In this document: positions 49,933-58,462 of the stretch, in pieces
Position numbering within the stretch: the stretch's first letter is position 1
Layout: the number at the start of each line of letters is the position of its first letter
Assembly: GCF_025231485.1 (NCBI RefSeq)
Contig: NZ_CP104003.1
Coordinates: 1,674,001 to 1,738,000 of the forward strand
From: Salinirubellus salinus
Lineage (GTDB): Archaea; Halobacteriota; Halobacteria; Halobacteriales; Haloarculaceae
Length of the DNA stretch: 64,000 nucleotides
Direction: 5' to 3'
Made by a program: the position numbers and the translations under genes
The notes under the pieces: model-generated
Seen by the model: the letters and a program-made list of their open reading frames with translations, nothing else
The model's database searches: none
What the model was told of the DNA's origin: nothing

Positions 49933-50307
49933 GTGGCCTCCCTCGTCCGTTCGGTCGTCCTCGCGTTCTGGGTCTCGCCCGCCTGTGCCCCGATGCTATC
50001 ACTGTTCCCGCCGGCGACCGGTCCGGGTGTCCTCGGCCAACTGCTCGTGGCGCTCTGTCTGGGCGTCCTCCTCGAACACCGCACCGACCACGGCGAGGGG
50101 CGCGTGTTCGCGTTCGCCCTGACGACGCTCGGTGCGTTCCTGCTCGTCGGCCTCGCGGCTGGCTACGGGGTGAACGAGCCGCCGGCCCCGGCGGCGGTGG
50201 TGGTCGTCTGCTGGCTGTTCGGCCTGAGCGTCGGCTACACGGTGTGGCTCGGTGACGGGCTGACGCGGCTCCGCGGGCGACTCGAGCGGGGCTCTACCGA
50301 CGGCTAG
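49933..50307 (+). CDS. Small four-helix membrane protein
   Basis: A 124-aa membrane protein with four hydrophobic stretches at about 4-25, 31-47, 59-77 and 86-106, a short charged EHRTDHGEGR loop, and a basic C-terminus. Unknown function and family. GTG 49933 has a GGCTTTTTC box 27 bp upstream (leaderless). Its last 4 bases overlap the end of the convergent hydrolase gene. Confidence 0.65.
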   Translation: MASLVRSVVLAFWVSPACAPMLSLFPPATGPGVLGQLLVALCLGVLLEHRTDHGEGRVFAFALTTLGAFLLVGLAAGYGVNEPPAPAAVVVVCWLFGLSVGYTVWLGDGLTRLRGRLERGSTDG

Positions 50308-50909
50308 GCCATCATCCGCGCCGCTCGGCTCGCCGTCTCGATGTCGTGGCGCGGGTTCGTCGTGATGGAGGGGCCGTGGCCCGTGTGCATCTCCGAGAGC
50401 GACGGGTCGACGAGGTCGAGCAGGCGGTCGATGGACGCGACCAGCGTGTCGCGGTCCCCTTCCTCGAGGTCGGTGCGGCCGAACGAGCCGTTGGCGAAGA
50501 CGAGGTCGCCGGCGAACAGGACGCCGCCGTCCTCGCTGTAGAAGCAGAGGTGGTCGTCCTTGTGCCCGGGCGTGTGGACCGCGAGGAACTCGTGGTCGCC
50601 CAGCAGGACCCGCTCCTCGTCGGCGATGGCGTGGTCGACCAGTTCGTGGTCGGGGTCGTACCCCCACACGTCGCAGCTGAACGCCTCGACCACGCTCTCC
50701 ACGTTCCCCACGTGGTCCGAGTGGGTGTGGGTCAGGACGACAGCGTCGAGCGAGGCCTCACCCAACTGCTCGCGGACCTTCGGCACCACGTCGAACGCGT
50801 TGCCGGGGTCGACGAGGACGTTCCGGCCCTCGTCGGCGTCCGCGCAGACGAGGAAGACGTTGCTCGTGAACACCCGTTCGTCGTGCGCGAGGTTCCAGAT
50901 GGTGGTCAT
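50304..50909 (-). CDS. Metallo-beta-lactamase-fold hydrolase (glyoxalase II-like)
   Basis: A 201-aa zinc hydrolase. HTHSDHVG (THxHxDH motif) is at about residues 62-69, then HTPGHKDDHLCFYSED, AGDLVFANGSFGRTDLEEGD and the last ligand region GHGPSITT. The size and FGRTD motif point to glyoxalase II-like thioester or sulfur dioxygenase relatives; the substrate is not fixed by this. ATG 50909 was chosen since the extra upstream frame is compositionally unlike protein. Convergent, 4-bp overlap with the membrane-protein gene. Confidence 0.88.
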   Translation of the reverse strand: MTTIWNLAHDERVFTSNVFLVCADADEGRNVLVDPGNAFDVVPKVREQLGEASLDAVVLTHTHSDHVGNVESVVEAFSCDVWGYDPDHELVDHAIADEERVLLGDHEFLAVHTPGHKDDHLCFYSEDGGVLFAGDLVFANGSFGRTDLEEGDRDTLVASIDRLLDLVDPSLSEMHTGHGPSITTNPRHDIETASRAARMMA

Positions 50910-51004
50910 CGGCGGCAGTAGGGAGGGTGGGGCTTTGGGCGTGTCGGGCCACGTCGGTCGGCGTCGTGGCAGCCACGGACTGGGGGAGCAGCTCGTGGCC
51001 CGGC

Positions 51005-51805
51005 TCAGACGTGGTCGGCGGGCATCAGCGCCTCGTAGTCGGCGTCGGCGAGCCACTCACACAGCTGGACGAGTTGTTCGCTCGCGGCGTCGAACAGTTC
51101 GGCCCCCTTCGCCGCGGTGGCGTCGGTCTGGTCGCCGAACACGCCGTTCTCCGAGTTGTCCCGCGCGTCGTAGAAGGTGCGGGCACCGTTGACCATCGGC
51201 GGGCGGCCCTCGGGCTCCACCTCGCCGGCGAAGTACTTCTCGAACTCCCGGACCCCACCCTCGGCCGCGTCGTCGAGTCGGTCGTCGTGGACGAGTTCGG
51301 GCCGGAGGTGCTGTATCATCGCCGTCTCCTTCGGGCCGCCGTGGGGGCCGTTGTGCTCGAACAGGTCGTCCACGAGGTCCGGGATGGACTCGTCCCACAT
51401 CCACTCGACGCAGAACGCCGTCTCGTCGGCGTGGAGGCGTCGACCCACCTCCTGCAGGTGTTCGACGTTGCCGCCGTGGGCGTTGACGTAGACGACGCGG
51501 TCGATGCCGTGGTAGGTGAGGTTCCGGGTGAACGACTCGACGTAGTCGCGGAACTCGGGCGCATCGACCCACATCGTCCCGTGGAACTGTCGGTGGTGCG
51601 GCGAGACACCGACGTTCACCGTGGGCGTACAGAGGTAGCCCGAGCGCTCGGCCGCCTCGCGAGCGAGTCCCTCGGCGATGAGGTGGTCGGTCGCGAGCGG
51701 CAGGTGCGGGCCGTGCTGTTCGGTCGACCCCAGCGGGACGATGGCGAGCGACTCCTCGGCGAAGTAGGTCTCGAGGTCCGGCCACGCCTCGTCGGCGAGA
51801 TACAT
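51005..51805 (-). CDS. Creatininase-family amidohydrolase
   Basis: A 266-aa metal-dependent amidohydrolase. GSTEQHGPHLPLATDHLIAE and VYVNAHGGNVEHLQEV carry the metal ligands of the creatininase fold, and EWMWDESIP and GPHGGPKETAM are also conserved. In archaea this family includes ArfB, the deformylase of riboflavin and F420 synthesis, and MftE-like peptidases; I cannot choose among these. ATG 51805 follows family starts. 66 bp separate it from the channel gene on the same strand. Confidence 0.9.
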   Translation of the reverse strand: MYLADEAWPDLETYFAEESLAIVPLGSTEQHGPHLPLATDHLIAEGLAREAAERSGYLCTPTVNVGVSPHHRQFHGTMWVDAPEFRDYVESFTRNLTYHGIDRVVYVNAHGGNVEHLQEVGRRLHADETAFCVEWMWDESIPDLVDDLFEHNGPHGGPKETAMIQHLRPELVHDDRLDDAAEGGVREFEKYFAGEVEPEGRPPMVNGARTFYDARDNSENGVFGDQTDATAAKGAELFDAASEQLVQLCEWLADADYEALMPADHV

Positions 51806-51871
51806 ACTGGCCCGTCGGCCGGGGGCGTCAAGAGCGTGGCCCTCGCGGCGGTCCGCGCCGGCGCCCGTCAC

Positions 51872-52765
51872 TCACTCGCCAGCGTCGGTGCCGTCGGTCC
51901 GCGCCACCTCGATGGCTCCCGTCACCGACTGGGCCGAGGGGGGCGCGAGCGTGATGCCCTCCTCGTCGAAGTGGCGTTTCACGCGGCGGCGGAAGTCCGA
52001 ACGCACGTCGACGATGCCGCCGCCGTCCGGGTCGTCGACCCAGAACTCCGCGCGGAGGGTGATGCTGTTCTCGCCGAGGTCGACGATGCGTGTCGTCGGC
52101 GTGGGCTCCTCCAGCACCCGGTCGTGCGCGCCGGCGAGCGTGCGGAGCTCCATCAGCGCCCGCTCGGTGTCCTCGGCGTAGGAGACGAAGATGCGCTCGG
52201 TCACGCGGTAGCTGTCGCGCCCGAACGGCCGGGTCAGCGCGTTCGTCGTCAGCTGCGTGTTCGGGACGGTGATGGTCTCGTTGTCGATGGTCCGGATGCG
52301 CGTGACCCGGAAGTCGACCGCCTCCACGTAGCCCTCGCCGCCGGGCCACGAGATCCAGTCGCCGACGTTGAAGTCCGGGTCGGCGACGAGGAAGATGCCG
52401 CTGATGAGCGACCCGAACACCTCCTGGCCGGCGACGCCGAACGCGAACGTGAGCGCGGCGATGAGGATGGCCGAGTCGGTGCTGACGAGGAACGCGGCCT
52501 GCCCGCTGGCGACGAGGCCGGCGAAGATGGCGATGCCCGCGATGACCACCGACAGGTACGTCTCCGTCGCCGTGACGAGCGTGGGGTTGTTCCGGTTGCG
52601 CATCCGGACGACCCGCACCGCGCCGGGCACGACGAGGAGACGGCCGAGCAGGTAGACGACGAGGGCCACGGTGACGAACAGCGTCACGTCGCCCACGAGT
52701 TCACTGTACGGCTCGACGGCGTCCTCCACGGTGGGCGGGACGACCTGGAAGGCGTCTGGGGGCAC
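51872..52765 (-). CDS. Mechanosensitive channel, MscS family (second copy)
   Basis: A 297-aa channel with helices at about 25-47 and 70-95, the pore helix (ILIAALTFAFGVAGQEVFGSLISG), and the beta domain FNVGDWISWPGGEGYVEAVDFRVTRI with VPNTQL. GTG 52765 was chosen because a CTTTTGC box is 27 bp upstream. It is more distant from the channel at 16738 in the loop regions, so the two may differ in threshold. It lies upstream of the creatininase-family gene on the same strand, 66 bp away. Confidence 0.9.
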   Translation of the reverse strand: MPPDAFQVVPPTVEDAVEPYSELVGDVTLFVTVALVVYLLGRLLVVPGAVRVVRMRNRNNPTLVTATETYLSVVIAGIAIFAGLVASGQAAFLVSTDSAILIAALTFAFGVAGQEVFGSLISGIFLVADPDFNVGDWISWPGGEGYVEAVDFRVTRIRTIDNETITVPNTQLTTNALTRPFGRDSYRVTERIFVSYAEDTERALMELRTLAGAHDRVLEEPTPTTRIVDLGENSITLRAEFWVDDPDGGGIVDVRSDFRRRVKRHFDEEGITLAPPSAQSVTGAIEVARTDGTDAGE

Positions 52766-52815
52766 GTCTCGGTCACGCGACGGGGACGGGCAAAAGTCCA
52801 CGCCCCCGGGTGGCC

Positions 52816-53478
52816 TCACCCGAGTGGTCGGACGAGCACCCGACAGGGCGCGCCGTCCCCACCACGGAGGGAGAGCGGCGCACACACCACCTCGACGCGC
52901 TCACCGACGAGTGCCGACGGGTCCGCGAGGTTCTCCACGACCGGAACGCCCGCCCTCAGCAGTCGTCGGTGGACGGGGTACGGGTCGGCGTCCGAGTCAC
53001 GCGACTCGCGCGGTTCGTCCGGCGAGAGTGTGTCCATCCCGAGCAGCGAGACGTCCCGCGCCAGTAGCCAGTCCGCGAGGTCGGTCGACAGCCACGGGTA
53101 GCGGTGGTACGCCTCGGTCCCGGCGTGCTCGGCCCACCCGAACGAGAGCAGCACGGCGTCCCCGTCGCGAAGCGTGTCGGCCCCAACGAGGTCCCCCCGG
53201 TCGACGGCCCGCGACCCGTCGACCTCGACGCCGAGGACGACCCCCTCGCCGGTGAGCCGCGAGAGCGGGTACTCGTCCACCGTCGGACCGTCCACGAGGA
53301 CGTGCCGGGGCGCGTCGACGTGCGTGCCGGCGTGGGTCGGCGTGCAGACCCGCTGGACGTTCGCGCCGTCGCGGGCCACGTCGGCCAGCGTCTCGACCTC
53401 GGGGGCGGGGAGCGACAGCGAGTGCTCGGCGTCAGCGTCGAACAGCCGGGTCAGGTCGACGAACTCGGACACCGTCAC
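52816..53478 (-). CDS. Cyclase/kynurenine-formamidase-like hydrolase
   Basis: A 220-aa metal-dependent hydrolase of the cyclase family. The signature HAGTHVDAPRHVL lies near residue 49. DGDAVLLSFGW, YPWLSTDLADWLL and GMDTLSPDEPRESRDSDADPYP follow. Family members include kynurenine formamidase; substrate not fixed. It begins at a GTG, with another GTG two codons downstream also possible. The aldo/keto reductase gene is 39 bp upstream on the same strand, so they may be co-transcribed. Confidence 0.85.
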   Translation of the reverse strand: MTVSEFVDLTRLFDADAEHSLSLPAPEVETLADVARDGANVQRVCTPTHAGTHVDAPRHVLVDGPTVDEYPLSRLTGEGVVLGVEVDGSRAVDRGDLVGADTLRDGDAVLLSFGWAEHAGTEAYHRYPWLSTDLADWLLARDVSLLGMDTLSPDEPRESRDSDADPYPVHRRLLRAGVPVVENLADPSALVGERVEVVCAPLSLRGGDGAPCRVLVRPLG

Positions 53479-53517
53479 CGCCTCAGTCCTCGCCGACTGA
53501 CGTGGCCAGCGAGCACA

Positions 53518-54327
53518 TCAGTCCGTCGTGGCGTGCCACGGCGCCTCGTCGAAGTCCACGACACGGTGCTCCTCGTCGATACCGTCGATGCGCTCGCGGG
53601 CCTCGGCGTCGAGGGCGACGTCCAGCGCCCCGACGTTCTCCACCACGTGCTCGCCGGTGGCCTTCGGGATGGCCGCGACGTGCTCGCGGTCGAGCAGCCA
53701 CGCGAGACAGACCTGTGCGGGCGTGCAGTCGAGTCGCGCCGCCGTCTCGGCGATGGCCGGGTGGTCGAAGAACTCCCCGCGGGCGATGGGTGAGTACGCG
53801 ACGACCCAGTAGTCGTGTTCGCGGGCGTCGGCCAGCAGGGCGTCCTGCTGGAGCATCGGGTGCATCTCGACCTGGTTGGCGAAGATGGGATTCTCCAGCA
53901 CGTCGCGGGCTTCCTCGAGGTGCCGCGGCTCGAAGTTCGAGACGCCGACGTGGCGTATCCACCCCCGGTCGACCAGTTCGTCGAGCGCCGGGAGCGTGTC
54001 GGCGGGGTCGTAGGTGTTCAGCGGCCAGTGGACGTACAGCAGGTCGATGGTGTCGACGCCGAGGCGGTCCATGCTCTCCTTCGTGGAGTGGATCACGTCG
54101 TCGTACGCGAGGTTCTCGGTCAGGAGCTTCGTGGCGAGGAACACGTCCTCGCGGTCGACGCTCGACTCGCGGATGCCACGCCCGACGTCGGCCTCGTTCT
54201 CGTATCCCTGTGCGGTGTCGACGTGTCGGTACCCCACCTCGAGCGCCTGCCGGACGCTCTCGGCGCACACCTCCGGGTCGTCGTGCGCGTAGGTCCCGAA
54301 CCCGAGTCGGGGCATCTCGCCGGGCAT
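53518..54327 (-). CDS. Aldo/keto reductase
   Basis: An NADPH-dependent reductase of 269 aa with a TIM-barrel fold. The catalytic tetrad is seen as Asp and Tyr in DTAQGYENE, Lys in LATKLL, and His in YVHWPLN. GVSNFEPRHLEEA and IPKATGEHVVENVGAL complete the pattern. Short-chain aldehyde or methylglyoxal reduction is common in the family. ATG 54327 (MPGEMPRLGFG) was preferred; ATG 54315 is an alternative. Confidence 0.92.
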   Translation of the reverse strand: MPGEMPRLGFGTYAHDDPEVCAESVRQALEVGYRHVDTAQGYENEADVGRGIRESSVDREDVFLATKLLTENLAYDDVIHSTKESMDRLGVDTIDLLYVHWPLNTYDPADTLPALDELVDRGWIRHVGVSNFEPRHLEEARDVLENPIFANQVEMHPMLQQDALLADAREHDYWVVAYSPIARGEFFDHPAIAETAARLDCTPAQVCLAWLLDREHVAAIPKATGEHVVENVGALDVALDAEARERIDGIDEEHRVVDFDEAPWHATTD

Positions 54328-54399
54328 ACCCGGAGGAGGGGCGGGCGGGGCTTGAATCCGGTGGCCTCGGGAGCGGCGCCGACGTGGGCGTCCCCTCGG

Positions 54400-55899
54400 C
54401 TACTCGGTGCGCCGTCGGGCGGCCGCCGCGGCGCCCAGCACGACCGCCACGAGCGTCGCGAGGACGCCGAACCCCGCGCCGTCGCCGCCCGAGCCGCCGG
54501 GCGTCGTCTCGCGTGGCTCGGTGACCGTCGCCGACCCGCCCGGCGTCGTCGTGAACGCCGCGTCCGTCTGTCCGCCGTCCGGGTCGTCCGCCGTCGGGGT
54601 GGGCGTCCGCGCGTCCGTCGGCACCGGGGTCTGCCCCTCCGGCGGGGCGAGTCGGTACACGGTCCCGTTCGAGAGGCAGGCGTAGAGGTTCCCCGCGCGG
54701 TCCTCGCCGAACGCCAGGAGCGGACTCGGCGGGCGGCCGTCGTCGGTGTTCGTCACCCGGAGCCGGCGGACGGGCCAGTCGTCGCCCTCGGGCGTGGCGG
54801 CGAACAGGCCGCCGGTGAAGTCACCGAAGACGTACTCGCCGACGAGACCCGGCAGGCGGCCCCGGTGGACGTAACCGCCGATGACGGCGTTGCCCGACAC
54901 CTCGGCACCGGAGTGGGGGTACTCCAGCACCGGGTCAACGAGGGGGCCGGTCGGCGAGTCCGTCGGGCAGGACTCGGCCCCGTAGCAGTGGCGCCCCTCG
55001 CGGACGTTCCAGCCGTAGTTGCCGCCCCGCTCGACGACGTTCACCTCCTCGTAGCCGCTCTGTCCCACGTCCGCGACGACGAGTCGGCCGTCCGGGGCGA
55101 ACGAGAACCGCCACGGGTTCCGGAGCCCCCACGCCCAGTGCTCGTCGAGGCCGTCGCGGCCGACGAGCGGGTTGTCCTCGGGGATGCCGTAGGGTCTCCC
55201 GTCGGTCCGGCCGTCCACGTCGATGCGGAGGATGGACCCGAGCAGGTTCTCGGTCACGTCCTGGCCGTTACCACCCGGGACCGCGTCGTACCAGTCCTCG
55301 ACGTGACCGGTCCCCTCGTCGCCGCCACCGCCGCCGTCGCCCGTGCCGACGTAGAGGTAGCCGTCCGGGCCAAACGCGACGGCCCCGGCGTTGTGGTTCC
55401 CCTGCGGTTCGGGTAGCTCGAGCAGCGTCCGCTCGGTCGACGGGTCGACCGTCTCGCGGTCGGGGGCCACGAACTCCGAGAGCACGAACGTGTGGCTGAA
55501 CTCGGAGGGGGTCCCCGAGCGCCGGGGCGCCGAGTACCGGACGTACACCGTCCCGTTCTCGGCGTACGCCGGGTGGAAGGCGATGCCGAGGAGACCCCGC
55601 TCACCCTGCGGGGCGGTCATCCGGTCGCGCACGTCGAGGAACGTGCCGGTGACGGTGCCGTCCTCGACGACCCGGACCCGGCCGGTCTGTTCGGCGACGT
55701 AGAACGCGTCGCTGCCGGGGGCCGTCTCGAAGGCGAGTGGCGCTTCGAGTCCCTCGACGACGGGGTCGAGCCGGACCGCCGGGCCGGACTGGAACGTGTC
55801 GAGCCGGGGCGGCGTCGTACCGAGACGACCAGTGACGCCGGCGGCGAGCGCGGCGCTCCCGAGGCCGAGGGCTCGGCGTCGGGTCAGCGGGGGTCCCAT
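54400..55899 (-). CDS. Secreted PQQ-dependent sugar dehydrogenase-like beta-propeller protein
   Basis: A 499-aa exported soluble aldose dehydrogenase-type protein. TRRRALGLGSAALAAGVTG is a twin-arginine signal. The propeller has GERGLLGIAFHP, YLYVGTGDGGGGGD, GSILRIDVDG, WAWGLRNPWRFSF and NYGWNVREG. A Thr/Pro-rich linker leads to GDGAGFG, a hydrophobic helix and an RRR tail, an archaeosortase-type anchor in a variant form also found at 12634. ATG 55899 is confirmed by a TATA box exactly 27 bp upstream. Whether PQQ is available in this organism is unknown. Confidence 0.9.
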   Translation of the reverse strand: MGPPLTRRRALGLGSAALAAGVTGRLGTTPPRLDTFQSGPAVRLDPVVEGLEAPLAFETAPGSDAFYVAEQTGRVRVVEDGTVTGTFLDVRDRMTAPQGERGLLGIAFHPAYAENGTVYVRYSAPRRSGTPSEFSHTFVLSEFVAPDRETVDPSTERTLLELPEPQGNHNAGAVAFGPDGYLYVGTGDGGGGGDEGTGHVEDWYDAVPGGNGQDVTENLLGSILRIDVDGRTDGRPYGIPEDNPLVGRDGLDEHWAWGLRNPWRFSFAPDGRLVVADVGQSGYEEVNVVERGGNYGWNVREGRHCYGAESCPTDSPTGPLVDPVLEYPHSGAEVSGNAVIGGYVHRGRLPGLVGEYVFGDFTGGLFAATPEGDDWPVRRLRVTNTDDGRPPSPLLAFGEDRAGNLYACLSNGTVYRLAPPEGQTPVPTDARTPTPTADDPDGGQTDAAFTTTPGGSATVTEPRETTPGGSGGDGAGFGVLATLVAVVLGAAAAARRRTE

Positions 55900-55922
55900 G
55901 GCGCTCCGTGGGGTCGCTGCCG

Positions 55923-55930
55923 ACATAAAG
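55923..55930 (-). promoter_or_regulatory. TATA box of the sugar dehydrogenase gene
   Basis: On the minus strand TCTTTATG, 27 bp before ATG 55899. It settles the start against an ATG nine codons upstream. Confidence 0.65.
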
Positions 55931-55960
55931 ACGGTACCCGGCCGGGGGCGGACGGCCCGG

Positions 55961-56416
55961 TCACTCGCGGACGATCGTCTCACGACGCCCGGTCAGGCTC
56001 CCGGGTGCGAGCCGGTAGAACTCGAAGGTGACCTGGGCGCTGGGGCGGCCGAACACGTCGAACATCGGGATGTGACTCCGGTCGAGGCCCGCGAGCGCGT
56101 CGGTACCGACGTCCTCGTCCTCGACGTGTTCGAGGTGGCCGGTGGCGACGACGCTCTCCCAGTGGTCCGCAGAGCGTTCGTAGACGACGAACGACACGCC
56201 GCGGTCGAGCAGGTCGGCCTTCTCGCTCTCCGGGCCGACCGCCAGGCGGAAGTAGAACGTCTCGTCGGTGGCGTCGAACCCGTAGGAGACCGGGATGGAG
56301 TGCGGTGACTCGTCGGCCTCGGTGGTGAACGAGAGGACGCCGGTGCCGCCGGACCCGAGGAACGCCGCGCGTGCCTCCCGGTCGAGTTCGCCCTGCTCAC
56401 GCTCGTCTGTCGACAT
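55961..56416 (-). CDS. Pyridoxamine 5'-phosphate oxidase-like FMN-binding protein
   Basis: A 151-aa flavin-binding split-barrel protein. GTGVLSFTTEADESPHSIPVSYGFD, TFYFRLAVGPESEKADLLDR and VSFVVYERSADHWESVVATGHLE match the family of small oxidoreductases, F420- or FMN-binding. Which flavin is used cannot be told. ATG 56416 (MSTDEREQGEL) has a GTTTTTG box about 27 bp upstream. It is divergent from the membrane protein gene. Confidence 0.85.
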   Translation of the reverse strand: MSTDEREQGELDREARAAFLGSGGTGVLSFTTEADESPHSIPVSYGFDATDETFYFRLAVGPESEKADLLDRGVSFVVYERSADHWESVVATGHLEHVEDEDVGTDALAGLDRSHIPMFDVFGRPSAQVTFEFYRLAPGSLTGRRETIVRE

Positions 56417-56549
56417 ACGACCCTGGACGGTGTCAGCGGTCAAAAACATCGTGTCGGCGCAGGGCGAACCGCCGGACGGCGTTCGGTCCACCCGCCGCTC
56501 CCGACGCGGGGAAGGTTCATACCTCGAGACGACCCAGAGTCCGCCGAAG

Positions 56550-57308
56550 ATGGGAACGAGTGGGGACAGGGCTCGGCTCCCCGGGTGGCTCGGGCGGTCG
56601 CGCCGGGCAGCGGTGCTCGCGCTGCTGGCGACGAACGCTGTCCCGCTCCTCGGCGTCGTCATCTTCGGCTGGTCGGTCCAGACGTTGCTGGTGCTCTACT
56701 GGCTGGAGAGCGGCGTCGTCGGCGCGTTCAACGTCCCGAAGGTCCGCCGCGCGCACGGCGCCGAGACGGCCGCGTCCCGGAAGCGGGCGCTGCGGCTGAA
56801 GTCCAACGGGTCGACGGTCAGCCTCCCGGAGGCCCCCGCGACGGTCCCCGACGAGCCCGTCCCGCGGCCGGAGACCCGCCGCGTGGCGCGGTTCTTCCTC
56901 GGACACTACGGCGGGTTCTGGCTCGTCCACGGCGCGTTCGTCTTCCTCGTGCCGCTGTTCGCGGGCGGCGCGGGGCGCCTCGGCGTGGCCGACCTCCCGA
57001 CGCTGGTGTTCGCGACGCTCGCGGCCGTCGTCAGCCACGGTGTCTCCTACCGGGAGAACTACCTCGCGGCCGGGGCGTGGCGCCGCGTCTCGCCGGGGGA
57101 GCGTCTCTACGCACCGTACGGTCGGGTCCTCGTGATGCACCTCACCATCGTCGTGGGCGCGTTCGTCGTCTCCGCGGCCGGGACGTCGGTGGCCGCGCTG
57201 GTCGTGATGGTGCTCGTGAAGACGGCCCTCGACCTCCGGGCACACCTGCGGGAACACGAGCGCGAGGGGCGACGGTCGAGCGAGGGCGAGCGACCGGTCG
57301 CGCAGTGA
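56550..57308 (+). CDS. Polytopic membrane protein (DUF6498-like)
   Basis: A 252-aa membrane protein. Hydrophobic helices lie at about 20-60, 115-140, 145-165 and 190-225. The motif WSVQTLLVLYWLESGVVGAFNVPKV is characteristic, as is SHGVSYRENYL. I recall it as DUF6498; no function is known. The ATG at 56550 follows a TTCATAC box by about 30 bp. A 130-bp spacer with an inverted repeat separates it from thyA, so the two need not be co-transcribed. Confidence 0.7.
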   Translation: MGTSGDRARLPGWLGRSRRAAVLALLATNAVPLLGVVIFGWSVQTLLVLYWLESGVVGAFNVPKVRRAHGAETAASRKRALRLKSNGSTVSLPEAPATVPDEPVPRPETRRVARFFLGHYGGFWLVHGAFVFLVPLFAGGAGRLGVADLPTLVFATLAAVVSHGVSYRENYLAAGAWRRVSPGERLYAPYGRVLVMHLTIVVGAFVVSAAGTSVAALVVMVLVKTALDLRAHLREHEREGRRSSEGERPVAQ

Positions 57309-57333
57309 GCGGGCACACCACTTCCGCCCTGTG

Positions 57334-57348
57334 GACAATCTTATTGTC
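57334..57348. promoter_or_regulatory. Inverted repeat on the possible thyA-folA promoter
   Basis: GACAAT-CTT-ATTGTC has perfect 6-bp arms and overlaps the only TATA-like box (atcttattg) before thyA. A transcript from it would carry a leader of about 70 nt. A dimeric regulator site is plausible but unproved. Confidence 0.4.
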
Positions 57349-57439
57349 GCGGCTTCGTCACCGGAGGGTAACGAGCGGTCGTCACCTGCGAGCCGGCACC
57401 GGGGCCGCGCCGGGCGGCGACCACCTCGACCCACGAACG

Positions 57440-58462
57440 ATGCAACAGTACCTCGACCTCGTCGACCGCGTCCTCCGCACGGGGACGTACAAGCCGAACC
57501 GCACAGGCGTCGACACGGTGTCGGCGTTCGGCCAGCAGTACCGCGTTGACCTCGCAGAGGGGTTCCCCCTGCTCACCACGAAGGAGATGACCGGCTTCCG
57601 CTGGAACTCGCTCATCCACGAGTTCCTCTGGTACCTCTCGGGCGAGGAGCACGTCCGCACCCTCTCCGAGGAGACCGCCATCTGGGACGCGTGGGCCGAC
57701 GACGAGGGACGCCTCGACACGGCCTACGGGCGCTTCTGGCGCCGCTACCCGGTCCCCGAGGGGGCCGACCGGCTGCCGGGCGAGAGCTGGGCGGACCCGG
57801 ACGGCGACGGCGCCCGCTGGGTCAACGAGGAGGACGGCCGGCGCACCTTCGACCAGATCGGGTACGCGCTCGACACGCTGCGGGAGAACCCCAACTCCCG
57901 GCGCATCGTCGTCGTCGCGTGGCACCCCGCGAACGCAGCCGTCTCCACGCTGCCGCCGTGTCACTACACCTTCGTGTTCAACGTGCAGGGTGACCGCCTG
58001 AACGTCCACCTGACCCAGCGCTCGGGCGACGTGGCGCTCGGCATCCCGTTCAACATCGCGGCCTACAGCCTGCTCTGTCACGCCGTCGCCAACCGCACCG
58101 GCTTCGAGGTGGGCGAGTTCGTCCACAGCGTCGTCGACGCACACGTCTACTGCGGGCAGGGCGCGCGCGGCGACTGGTACGCCGACAACCTCGGCGCGCT
58201 CCAGTCCCGCCTCGCCGACGTGGACGAGCGCGAGGCGTACCTCGACGTGCGCGACTGGCTGGTCGAGGCCGCCCCCGCCGAACCCGAGGACGAGGAGGGC
58301 TACGACCACGTTCCGGGGCTGCTGGAGCAGTGTGCTCGGACGCCGAAGGCCCGGCCCACCATCGAGGTGGCGGACAAGCCGCTCGACGAACTCGTCTTCG
58401 AGGACGTCCAGCTCCACGACTACGAGTCGGCGCCCGGACTCCGGTTCGCCGTGGCCGAATGA
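57440..58462 (+). CDS. thyA: Thymidylate synthase ThyA
   Basis: Makes dTMP from dUMP with methylene-tetrahydrofolate, producing dihydrofolate (340 aa). Catalytic Cys174 is in LPPCHYTFVFN, preceded by RRIVVVAWHPAN. QRSGDVALGIPFNIAAYSLLCHAVA and VHSVVDAHVYCGQ are conserved. An insertion of about 20 residues (PEGADRLPGESWADPDG) after RRYP is unusual. ATG 57440 matches family starts. The stop overlaps folA, which recycles its product. Confidence 0.97.
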   Translation: MQQYLDLVDRVLRTGTYKPNRTGVDTVSAFGQQYRVDLAEGFPLLTTKEMTGFRWNSLIHEFLWYLSGEEHVRTLSEETAIWDAWADDEGRLDTAYGRFWRRYPVPEGADRLPGESWADPDGDGARWVNEEDGRRTFDQIGYALDTLRENPNSRRIVVVAWHPANAAVSTLPPCHYTFVFNVQGDRLNVHLTQRSGDVALGIPFNIAAYSLLCHAVANRTGFEVGEFVHSVVDAHVYCGQGARGDWYADNLGALQSRLADVDEREAYLDVRDWLVEAAPAEPEDEEGYDHVPGLLEQCARTPKARPTIEVADKPLDELVFEDVQLHDYESAPGLRFAVAE

